From assembly GCA_015039465.1 (NCBI GenBank), contig MU129984.1:18073-79790 (forward strand): a stretch of 61,718 bases of DNA, given 5' to 3'. The notes below the pieces were generated by a model that was given only the letters and a program-made list of their open reading frames with translations, was not told where the DNA came from and did no database searches. The DNA is from Phlegmacium glaucopus. Lineage: Eukaryota; Basidiomycota; Agaricomycetes; Agaricales; Cortinariaceae. Position numbers and translations under genes: made by a program. Shown here piece after piece: positions 23,494 through 33,124 of the stretch (position 1 is the first letter of the stretch; every line of letters starts with the position of its first letter).

Positions 23494-24123
23494 TCATGTC
23501 TTGAAATTCCCATGCGAGTCTTCAAATCGTTTCGTATCGTTGATGTATCTGAAAACTGCCAGTAGACTCTTTTTCTCCCCTAAGACACCCATATCCATCC
23601 CCCTACCCTCTCTTGTATCTCTCTTCAGTCTGCGCCTGTGTCTGTCAAACTTCTTACAGAAGATCAGGTAGTGGATCACTGTTTCCGGACCCTCCTTGCA
23701 TTGCTGGCATACTGGTGTATTGACTTTTTGGATCTTGTGTAGATATGCCTGCAACGGTGCGTGTTGTGTTCGTAATTGAGTGAGGATACTGACGTTTCTC
23801 TTGGGCCAACTTGCTGTAGTTTTCCGATATTTATTGGATGGCATCATTTTGTCTATTGCCGACACTCTATGGTATCTTGGTCCTTCTCGAAACTGTTTCT
23901 TCCACTGCTCTTTGGATTTCTCCCGTAGCCATTGTTTGTGTGCGCTCTTGCTCGTTGGCAGGGATCCTTTGAGTATCCCAAAATGACTGTTGCGATTTCT
24001 TCCCTCTCCCTCCGTCGCCTTCTTAGCTTCTCTGTCCACTCCTTCGTTCCCTGCTAATCCCATATGCCCTGGCGTCCACCTTATCATCATCCTGAGTCTC
24101 GGAAACTTGTCCTTGATTTCTTT
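23494..24123 (-). CDS. C-terminal part of a LINE ORF2 (RNase H and Cys/His tail), partial
   Basis: Minus-strand frame running out of the assembly gap. It opens with the last RNase H motif (RWTPGHMGLAGNEGVDREAK), followed by a basic region and a C-terminal CQQCKEGPETVIHYLIFC cluster (C-x2-C, then H and C), as in Tad/I-type non-LTR retrotransposons. The same strand further right carries ORF1, endonuclease and the first half of RT (33125-38432), and the order is right for a single element. The missing RT and RNase H middle would fall in the gap. Confidence 0.8.
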   Translation of the reverse strand, partial: KEIKDKFPRLRMMIRWTPGHMGLAGNEGVDREAKKATEGEGRNRNSHFGILKGSLPTSKSAHKQWLREKSKEQWKKQFREGPRYHRVSAIDKMMPSNKYRKTTASWPKRNVSILTQLRTQHAPLQAYLHKIQKVNTPVCQQCKEGPETVIHYLIFCKKFDRHRRRLKRDTREGRGMDMGVLGEKKSLLAVFRYINDTKRFEDSHGNFKT

Positions 24124-24463
24124 NNNNNNNNNNNNNNNNNNNNNNNNNNNNNNNNNNNNNNNNNNNNNNNNNNNNNNNNNNNNNNNNNNNNNNNNNNNNN
24201 NNNNNNNNNNNNNNNNNNNNNNNNNNNNNNNNNNNNNNNNNNNNNNNNNNNNNNNNNNNNNNNNNNNNNNNNNNNNNNNNNNNNNNNNNNNNNNNNNNNN
24301 NNNNNNNNNNNNNNNNNNNNNNNNNNNNNNNNNNNNNNNNNNNNNNNNNNNNNNNNNNNNNNNNNNNNNNNNNNNNNNNNNNNNNNNNNNNNNNNNNNNN
24401 NNNNNNNNNNNNNNNNNNNNNNNNNNNNNNNNNNNNNNNNNNNNNNNNNNNNNNNNNNNNNNN
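24124..24463. other. assembly gap (340 N)
   Basis: Run of undetermined bases. The true size is unknown. Confidence 0.98.
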
Positions 24464-24600
24464 GGAACGATCCCCGAAAAACAAAAACAAAATAAAGTGA
24501 TATGCCGAACGAGCTACACAGGACACTGTAAGTGAGCGTCCTGAGTAGAGTTAACTGTGTATGCTAGGGCATTGAGCCTCGTCAAACATGAGCATCTGCG
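24464..24600. other. mirror-order copy of the adjacent sequence
   Basis: 24464 to about 24565, read left to right, matches 24744 to about 24637 read right to left on the same strand, without complementing. Shared blocks include GGAACGATCCCC, ATAAAGTGATATGCCGAACGA and CTACACAGGACACTGTAAG. Only a few substitutions and one A-run length difference separate them. It borders the gap, which suggests a gap-closing or contig-end error. Confidence 0.8.
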
Positions 24601-25108
24601 TGATTGTTGGGGGTAGAGCCGTCGTCGCTGGCGTTGGGATCGTATGTGTCGATCGAGATGAGTCCTGTGAGTGAATGTCACAGGACACATCAAGCAAGCC
24701 GTATAGTGAAATAAAACAAAAACAAAAAAAAAACCCCTAGCAAGGGGGGTAGAGCCGTCGTCGCTGGTGTTGTTAGCCGTGTTGTCGTTGTCATTGTCAT
24801 TGTCAGTCATTAGTTGTTGTTCTCACTAGTAATTAAAAGATTAATATAGTAAAATAAAAAATAAGATGAAGACATACCACCCCTCCAGTTGAGAGGTGTA
24901 GAGCTGGCATCGTTGTCGACGTTGTCATCCGTTGCCACCTGTCCTCGCCATCATTCCATTCCAGCCGTCCATCATCGTTCTCGTGCCCATTTGGTGTCGT
25001 GGTTGTGAGTGGAGGTTGTGCGGCAGCGGTTGTGAGGCGGCGGTTGTGATGGTGGTAGTAAATGTTGAACATTGTTGAACTTGAACGTACACGTTTGATG
25101 TGGTGCAC
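24601..25108 (-). other. possible short gene pieces with Asp-Asn repeats, unassigned
   Basis: Minus-strand frames open with MHHIKRVRSSSTMFNIYYHH (25108) and, after a possible intron at about 24835-24890, MTDNDNDNDNTANN (24810). A GGGGTAGAGCCGTCGTCGCTGG motif occurs twice (24610 and 24747). No family is recognised and the splice joining is not frame-consistent, so I do not call a CDS. Confidence 0.3.
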
Positions 25109-26108
25109 AGACCACGTTTAGGGCTGGTCTGTTGAACTTGGAAAGAAATAAAGATTGGTAAATAAGTGAAAATAAAAAGAACTACATATTTCCTACAGAA
25201 ATGCTACATGGCTCTACAGAAATGCTACCAATATCTATGTATCTGTGGGAAATACGGAGTTGCTATGATGTCTACAGGGACTATGGCAATTTCCGGAGTT
25301 TGCTGATGTATGCATGGACAGGTGCTGGTGGAACGATCTCTTGTGATCCTTCCCGATGATTCATGTTAGGTCTTTAAGTGTACTTCCGTCTTGTGACGCC
25401 CTCTGCTGTATTGATTGCGATTTGGGCCAATGCAGTACAGCGAGCTGTAGATGTGCTACATTGGAGTGCTCGGCAGAACACTCTGTATTTTTTTCCAATG
25501 TACTCAACCCGTAGGACTCGCTTTATACCATTCCAATGCATATCGGATATAATATTGCTGTGGCCACGAAGAGATCTGAACCCGGAAATTTAAAATTCCC
25601 ACAGGGTAGGCTGGTGCAACGAAGCTATAACTTCATCAGGAAATCCTTCAATCCACCATTATGCAAAAAATTGCCTGAAAATAGCACAAAGTTTTACTAT
25701 TATGCACAAATATACATAATTGCATGCTTTGGATCAAATGGATCAAATTGTGCACAGTGAACTGTTCGGAACATTGGTAAAAATATGCCTTGAAAAATGG
25801 TGCACAACTCTGCATTATTTTGCATTTCTATACATGAATTATGGAAGAAAAAAACTTAATGTTCATCTCTTAGAGGTTCATTGTTCACTTGAAATTTATC
25901 ACGCCACAACGTACACATTAAAAATAGGATTAAATTTGGAACTAGATGCGGTAGAGTGCAGGAATATTATAATAAACTACGGAGAAAGGTAAGGAATGGG
26001 TATCAAAGATAAAGCAAACAAAACGGAGGGAATATGGACTGAAAACATAATTATAAGGTTGGAACTAGACAGGTGTGGGGTAACGAGAGGAAGGGAGACG
26101 GCACAACA
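25109..26108. other. non-coding, rich in TTTTGCAC/GTGCAAAA-like motifs
   Basis: No gene. About 25650-25870 repeats short TGCA-containing words (TATGCACAAA, TTGTGCACAG, TTTTGCATTT), like 32940-33120 on the other side of the DUF6532 and transposase genes. These may be the subterminal repeat regions of one CACTA/Plavaka-type element. Confidence 0.4.
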
Positions 26109-28484
26109 TTATAGTTGCTGCAAAACAAGCACCTTGGACTTAGCTACCTCGTGGCGGGAGGTTGAGTCGAGCCATGCAATTTGTCGCGATATGGCTTGCA
26201 GAGCGGACACCTTTTGAGCTGCAATAGGATAGTAAGCCTAGGTAAGAGATCTCACAATTAAGACACGCACGCAACAGCATTATACAGGTCAGACATGAGC
26301 TTGTGGTAAAATTCCGGGCGTTCTTCACGCAATGTAGTGAGGAAAAGCTCATGCCCTCGGTAAATAAACTCATAGGCTTCAGCGCGAAAGTCACTCTTGG
26401 TTCGTTTGTAACCCTGGCTCCAGTCGTCAAGCGAGGCATGGGCCTGATAGATATAAGCCACTCAGATGTGAGAACAAATAATTACTAGCTTACCGATGTT
26501 GCCACAATGCAGACCATAGGGATCGGCAACTCCAGCTCACTCTTTCCTGGGCCGTCTGTGATACATGAGGAAAATCGAGTCTGGTATTTTTGCCCATGTG
26601 TTCCACGGCTTCCTGTGAAAAAGCATTCTTTCATGGAGGAAATGATGCATGGATGAAAATATGGACGGTTAGTATCGACACCTCCACCCTAAAAGATACA
26701 GAACTACAAGTTAAGATGAGGAGAGATTCTGATGACTCAAAAGAACATACGGCTGCAGGGTAAATGTAATCCTGGTCTTCGTTCGTGAGGGCTTTAACAC
26801 GAGATCCAGCATCATCTCCAGCCAGAAGCTGATAGAATCCCTCAACCTTCTTGTCGGTGATCCCCTTTGGACGAGTACGCAGATTGGAGACACGAGCGTT
26901 AATCTGAAGTTTAAAACGTCATAAGCACATAGTAGATCTGCATGATAAGAGACCGTACCACTCGAGCACAGAGCCTTACTAGCTCATCGTCTGCTTTAAG
27001 CCTTTTGGTGATTTCAAAGTACTTGAGGCGCTTCGAACACTGGATAAAAACATCACGATGGAAAGTGTCGAACTCCACCTGTTCGGCAGCAGGGTATGCA
27101 GAATCAAATAAAAAATGTTCAGTAACCTGATTAACCGCGGCGCGTATCATCCTTTTCATGGGTTGGGGTTGTTTCATAATACTTAGATTACGGGCATCCC
27201 GGCGAATAGGCGTGTAATGGGCTTCCACTGGCCAGCCTCTGTTGACGTCTTGAAACGCTTGACGGTCATCATCATTGTTATTGTCGTTGTCGTTGTCGTC
27301 ATCATTGTCGGCAGAGCCGTCCACATCAGACAAGGCATGACCATGGGACTTGCGCCGGTTTCCAGCAGACTAAGTTGATAGCAATGTTTGAGGTCAACGT
27401 AAAGGTTCTTTGATATTGAGGAAAAGATGTTACCTTGGTAGCAGCTTGGACATGGGACTTGGATTTCCATTTCGGAACCTTCAAATGATAGATGAATTGA
27501 GTAATGAACACCGACTATGACATGATCATACCTCTGAGATACGTGCGGCATCGCGCTTTGAGGGCCCAGTCTACAAATGATACCCTACTGAGAATTATGA
27601 GGTTGAAATTAAATCAAAGACATACCTTTTTAGTGCTGCTGTGTCGAATCCTGATTTCAGGTTCTGACTCGGATGCTTCATCCTTTTGATCCTCCCCACC
27701 TTCTTTGTTCTCGTCATCTTCGTCGAAGGCTCCGTCGAACTCAGAGGCTGTCGTGCCTGGTTCATAATCAGGGAATGAACAATCCTGATTGTCTTCAAGA
27801 TGCTTGTCATTGTCAAAAAGATGCCGAGGGTCCGAAGCATCCATGTCTGAGTCGACAGGACTTTTATTCCACCGAGGGCGCTGTAATGTTGTTAAAGTTA
27901 ATATACAACGATACAACTATCAGTTAAAGAAAACATACCTCAGACGACATCTTCTCTTTCAAGGAAGCCTTGTCGAGATGCTGCAGATCCGAGTCATCAG
28001 GATCTTCATCATGATAGTCCAGCTCTTCTTCACTGGACTTTCTACCACTTGCCGAGTCGGTTTCCGAATCGATATCATCGGTTTCCTTGGACGTGGTTGG
28101 TGCGGGACGGCGGTGAGTCACAGGGATGCTTGAATGCCTATCACGGACATCAACAACCTTCATGATCACGACATCGTCATCGTCATCATCATTGTCATTG
28201 TCATTGTCATTGTCATTGTCATTGTCATTGTCATTGTCATTGTCATTGTCATTGTCATTGTCATTGTCATTGTCATCATCATCATCCACATTTATTGGGA
28301 CAGGCTTTCGACAAGTTGCTGAAATAAAATGTTGAGTAAATGAATCAGAGACCATCCTTATAACATCCCCGCCATTGCGCGTTTTTTGGGCTCCTGAGTT
28401 GCTGAAGCTACTGAAAATGAGTCGCGACATATCAGATGGGTGATGGAATACCAATACTTACCCTTCTTGGTCTTCTTTGACAGT
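26109..28484 (-). CDS. DUF6532-type fungal protein, 3' part (5' end lies in the mirrored segment)
   Basis: Multi-exon minus-strand gene ending with TAA at 26109. An acidic, repetitive N-terminal half (Asp-Asn repeat at about 28191-28276, then SSEEELDYHDEDPDDSDL and EDDENKEGGEDQKDEASESE) is followed by a conserved globular domain: MIRAAVNQVTEHFLFDSAYP, FDTFHRDVF, KRLKADDELVRLCARVV, NRPYFHPCII, and a C-terminal ALYAALDDWSTG-like segment that reads HASLDDWSQGYKRTKSDF. This is the layout of the DUF6532 family, abundant in mushrooms and of unknown function. The natural sequence stops at about 28485. The expected start (MVKGGRPKAATTGTLKSK-like) is legible only from the complement of 29740-29830 read left to right, that is, after un-mirroring 28485-31335. 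Confidence 0.7.
28191..28276. repeat. hexanucleotide microsatellite coding for Asp-Asn
   Basis: About 14 tandem ATTGTC units on the plus strand. On the minus strand they code for alternating Asp and Asn inside the DUF6532 protein. Shorter versions occur at about 27270-27310 and 24780-24805. Confidence 0.9.
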
Positions 28485-31335
28485 TCCGCGTTTGCTACCT
28501 AGTGGTTTGTTCCGAGCATATGTGCGTTATTACAGCGCTTTCATTTGGAGCGTCTGAAGCAGTGGCTGTTGCTAAAGTACGGCAACCTTGGCACCTGCAG
28601 GTCCATTCACTAATAGTTACTAGAACAAATTGAGACGGCATAAGAACTTCCTGTCTGGTTCCGCGAGTCCCTGGACTTTTGTTTAGGGAAGCTAATCCTG
28701 GTGTCCACGTATACGACTGGTAGAGTGAATGAGGAAGATACGAGTAATTAAGGCATTTACGTCAGCTTGAACCCGGGGCTCAGAAACGGGTTTCGCGGTG
28801 AAGGGTGAGTTGAAAACTTACTTTGCCCAACTTCCCCAAAAGGACCAAGGGTTAAACACTTCATATCCGCCACAAGACTAGCTGCGTTAGACCCAAGCAC
28901 ATACAACGAGGACGGAAAGGAAACGACTTAAATTGTTACATCCCAAAGAAGAAGTCGAGCCAGAGTCGAGGAGGGGCGTAAGCCGACCGCGGACTACAAC
29001 CTCACGGTGAGTTAAGGTGAAGTAGTTGTTAACCGCAGCTGAGCCTACAAGAACCTTAAACCGATCCAAGGTTCCTTAGACGTGGTAGGAGGAGAAGTAG
29101 TGATAGACTAAGGCTAGGCACTCACCCTAAAAGAAGGTCAAGAAGGAGTGCTAGATTGGGTTTAAGGAGTCCTCATATTAGTAGTATCAAAGGTTTCTTC
29201 AGCGGACACCCTAGTTGAAGTTTCAGGAGGAAGGTAAGCCAAAGTAGACGGAGTAAGACTACAAGAGCGATCGACATAGGCCTAACGGAAGTAAAAGACC
29301 AACCAAAAGGCTCAATAGCTCGTACAACGGTCCTAGTCCCTTATAAGCGAACGTTGCCCCTAGCAGTGAAGCAGCGACCACCCATGTTTAGGGCGACGTG
29401 AACTTACTACGAGGTGTAGGCGTCTATTGGACGTATAAACCCACCTGGCTCCCCATACCTTTACTCATTTCCAGCAACCACCAAGTTCACAATCCTCGAG
29501 ACGTTTAAAGTACCGGCCAAAAGTATCGTGGACTGAGTCCTCAGTCCTTGCAGGTTCAAGTTGTAGTGTTAAAAGGTTGGGGATGGAGAAAGAAGGAGCA
29601 GAGTGTTCGAGTTCAATAAGGTGAGGGATCAGGGTATTAGAGAAAGGTTTGAGGGAAGAGGTTGCGTTAGAATTAAGTTCAATAAACGTATGTGTAAGGA
29701 AGGTCATGAAATAAAACTTGGAGGTGGAAGTGTTACCACTTTCCGCCAGCAGGGTTCCGGCGATGGTGTCCTTGTGAGTTTTCGTTCGGACGGTCGTTCG
29801 TTTGAAGTTTCTTAGGTCGAGTTTCAGTAGGTCGAGGCGGTAGCTCAAGTTCTGCATGATTCAAAAGTAAAACTCCTATTGGGTATTATGGAAGACTGCA
29901 CCGACGGAATCGCTGAGCTTTTCGTTTTTCACTACGTATGAGGTGGCGTGCATTCAATGGTATATAATATATCAGTAAGAAAAACACAGAATGCCGAAAC
30001 AACCGGAACAGTACATCACACCCAGCCACGTCGTGGATGTCCGTTGGCTTTTGCCAGTCCAAGAGTACGACTTAGACTTCTTGGCAAAAAAAAAAAAAAA
30101 AAAAAAAAAAAGGTTGGTCTCTCGTTACCTGATCAGAAATTCAGTTTTCGGAGGGACAACAAGCAAATCCCTTCCATATTGGAATCTGAACATAGTGTGT
30201 CTCCATCCCCCACTCTTATCTCTACTCTTCCTACTCCTACTTACTCCTTCTCAGAAGTCATTCTGATATCGTCAACTGTCTTCCAACTGTCATTCCCTGA
30301 CTTTTTCGCTTGAACCTCCCTAATTCCTTCTCCTACTCCTCCTTATTCTCCTTCAGAAGTCGTTCTGATATCGTTAACTGTCACCCCTATCTAACTGTCA
30401 ATTCCCGACTTTTTCGCTTGAACTCCTTCCTTAAGTGACCTTAAGGTGACTCTACTACTTTCACCCCCCATTCTTACTTAACTTGACTTGATGGATAGGA
30501 CCATGTTTTCTCGTCATAAATATGGGATTCCTACTCCGATACATTTTGTTATTTTTCTTTGTTTCATGCGCGACAGTTTCCTTCTTTCTATTTCTCTCCT
30601 GTCGACGCTCTTCTTTTCTTGTTACCTTTTCTTTTTCCTTGTTATTTTTTTAGACATTTCACAGTTTCACGCTCTCTTTTCTTTTCTTCCGTCACATGTA
30701 TCAGGTTATCGTTTTTATATAGCTGAGGTATCCGCACACCAGTACAGTTTTTACACTTTCCAGGACTCAGTTGTGAACTTTCCGCGTCGGAACAAGGGCT
30801 CTTTTGTGATGAACGGGTACTAGGGTACAGCGCGTCGGAACTATTGTGAACTGTGTGACGCTCTTATTAGGAGACGACGACTAAGTAGACGTTAAGGACG
30901 AATCAGCACTAGGAGGACCTGAAGGATTTAACAGTATTTCTCCCACCCTTCCGAAGTCCATGGCGCACTTACTACCAAAACCGTCACTTACTATTCTATT
31001 CTCCATCTACTCACTCCTATCCCCTGACTCACTCTAGGTCCTCGCTCCATACCGTTCTATCTATCGACTCCGCTTCTGAACACCCAGGTATCGGTGTTGT
31101 TGTTACTGTTTCGGAAACTGTATTACCCTCTACATCGACTACGTAGGTATTTCCCCGGCAAGAACTTTACTACCCGGTATCTACGCTAGTTTACGCTCGG
31201 CTACTGGCTACGTTTATCATCTAACTAGCGAAACAACTTAGTGATCGGTTCCTTGTTTACCTACCATCTACAATTCCTCGTACAGTTACCACATTTACTA
31301 CCTATCGGTTTATATACAACAACAACAACGATTTA
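28485..31335. other. mirrored segment: reversed but not complemented
   Basis: Written left to right, this stretch has no sensible genes. Read backwards on the same strand it does. (1) 31330 down to 30112 matches 4917-6480 along its length (for example CAAGGCTGCGCGACATGGGA and GGGTATAAATACTGCTC). (2) The complement of 29740-29830 gives the start of a DUF6532 protein. (3) 29450 down to 28490 gives a Plavaka-type N-terminus: a Cys-rich start (ICGCGASFKCSG), an acidic region, a KKPYIVKF motif, an LSFKNTAELNKIIDNHLPGR motif after an intron, and RDIIACIRALFGDPSF. Both genes then run towards their remaining parts outside the segment. Boundaries are near 28485 and 31335, accurate to about 10 bp. Almost certainly an assembly artefact. 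Confidence 0.88.
30086..30111. repeat. A26 tract inside the mirrored segment
   Basis: Read in mirror order, the LTR-like sequence ends CTCTCTGGTTGG and is followed at once by 26 A, then by the DUF6532 coding sequence. The original at 6470-6490 continues GTGTTTTATAAC instead. This looks like a polyadenylated LTR transcript that was reinserted. Confidence 0.6.
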
Positions 31336-31340
31336 TAGCG

Positions 31341-32879
31341 CTTCCATGACAACAAGAGCATTTTCGTGGACCTTGACATTCGCGATGCGTTCAACATTCC
31401 CAAACTTCATTCCGCCAGGCACTACGTCGAATACATCAAGCTTTACGGTACACTGGACAACCTCAACACCGAGTACACGGAACACCTTCACATCAATCTT
31501 GCAAAGGACGCCTATGCTGCAACAAACCACAAGGACGAATTCACACAGATGACAATTTGGCTAGAACGGAAGGAGAAAATTCTTTGGCACCGCCAATATG
31601 TTGAATGGCGACTTAAGGGTTGTCCCTGTCCTCCACGCATTGAATGGACACCTCCTGGGCTTGAGCTCGATTGAACTCTCAAGCTCACGAAGCATCCTTC
31701 ACTTTTGTTATGAATATCCGGTATATGCATATCTTCAGTCACCCCCTTTTCTTTCCCTTCATACGCTACCACTCCATTGTCTCTTCTGTTCCCCTGTACC
31801 CTGACTCCTTTGCCCTTGACCCCCTTTGTACTATACATAGCTATCGCTCTCGCTCCCTTTATCGCTGACTCGTACCGACTCATATTCCTAGCACGGACCA
31901 TCTCCATATCTCTGACTCGACCCCCTAGTATATAAGAGCCATACCCATAGCCATGATCTTTAGTTTAGACCTTCGTATCACTACGGTTCTAATCTATCCT
32001 GCTTGCTCAGAACCCGCCGTCCTCAGTCTAAGACTTGTTGAACACGATTGCAGTTGTACTAAGTCCCTAGTTACTTGGTCTATCGGCCCAGCACCGAACG
32101 CGAGTGCAAGCTTATAGTCGCCGTAACAACTTTGGGCAGTCCCACTCGACGTTTTGGTCATGAAATACGGCACCACTCACTTCCACACAGCCCTCACACA
32201 TTTTATTGCTTTAAGCAATGACCCCAACCTCACACGTGCACAGCTCAAACGAAAACTTTGGGGGATTCACATGCCGTTCACCAAAGTCGCAGTATGGCAC
32301 CGCATCAAGTTTATGCGAACGGATCCATCAACGTTGACGGTCTCAACTTCCGATTCAATCCATTGCCGTCCAGAGCGGAAGGATTCACATGGAAAATCCA
32401 TTCCAAGCCGTTTTGATACTGGATTGATCAACGATGGAACTGGAGAAGATATTGGTCTGGATGGTACGTCTTTTGTGTCAATTTTCTACCACAAGATTCA
32501 AAGTTTTTCCCAAAAATCAGGCTACCACATCAGACGTATTCGTGTTGTCTTCTCAATTCCCAAACGCGCCCTCCCTATTGTGTTTACTGACGGTACCGAA
32601 GTTCCTGAACATCTCGCATATGTTGAATGGTATACCCCTCTTCCCGATAGCCCAGAACCCAATCACCTCCTGTACAAAGTTTCACCACAGAAGGATAGAG
32701 ACGGGACACACATATGCAGTATCATTCCGTTAGCTAATATCCGCCGCAGCGTTCATCTTTACCCCAAATTTGGTGCATTCGCACCCCAAGAATGGTCTAG
32801 TAGTAATGTTTTGGACCGATGCAACACTTTTTTTGTCAATGACTTTACAGATAGGCATATGTACAGGATTGCATGTTAA
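31341..32879 (+). pseudogene. Plavaka-type transposase, C-terminal remnant
   Basis: Plus-strand coding blocks typical of the C-terminal half of Plavaka (CACTA-like) transposases of mushrooms. The first is at 31341-31674 (FVDLDIRDAFNIPKLHSARH, LDNLNTEYTEHLHINLAKDA, a DUF6830-like region). The second is at 32128-32879 (MKYGTTHFHTALTHFIALSN, HLAYVEWYTPLPDSP, IPLANIRRSVHLYPKFGAFA, FFVNDFTDRHMYR), with a stop at 32877. A TAG stops the first block near 31348, and about 450 bp of unrelated sequence separates the two blocks. The N-terminus lies in the mirrored segment. Joining there would go straight from the early RALFGDPSF motif to this C-terminal part, so the catalytic middle is absent. Confidence 0.8.
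31675..32127 (+). mobile_element. LTR-like insertion in the transposase remnant
   Basis: Splits the conserved C-terminal region. It begins TGAACTC right after the GAGCTCGAT codons and ends GTAACA before the frame resumes at about 32128. GTATATAAGAGCC at about 31927 resembles an LTR TATA box. No clear target duplication was found, so an unspliced intron or another insertion type remains possible. Confidence 0.4.
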
Positions 32880-33124
32880 ATTATAGATTCCCTATGTGCA
32901 ATTGATTCTCACTCGGATACCCACTTATGGATGATTCAATGAAGATTTTTCGCGCAACATCTGTAGTTCATAGTGCAGAATTTTGCACCAGCCAAAATCT
33001 ACATTTTGTGTATTGTACTATTTTGAACCAACGAGCGCCTAATCGTGCATCATCGTGCACCATCTTCCTAAATCCTGTCTAATTTGGTTCATTAGACACT
33101 ACGAACCTCCGTGGTGCAAAATAA
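32880..33124. other. non-coding subterminal region with GTGCAAAA motifs
   Basis: Contains repeated TGCA words (GTGCAGAATTTTGCAC, CGTGCATCATCGTGCACC, GGTGCAAAATAATC) and then abuts the truncated LINE RT at 33125. Likely the right end of the Plavaka/CACTA-type element. Confidence 0.45.

Noticed and set aside
28860..31250. Short frames read in the written orientation between 28860 and 31250
   Set aside because: The segment is mirrored; translations in the written orientation are meaningless.
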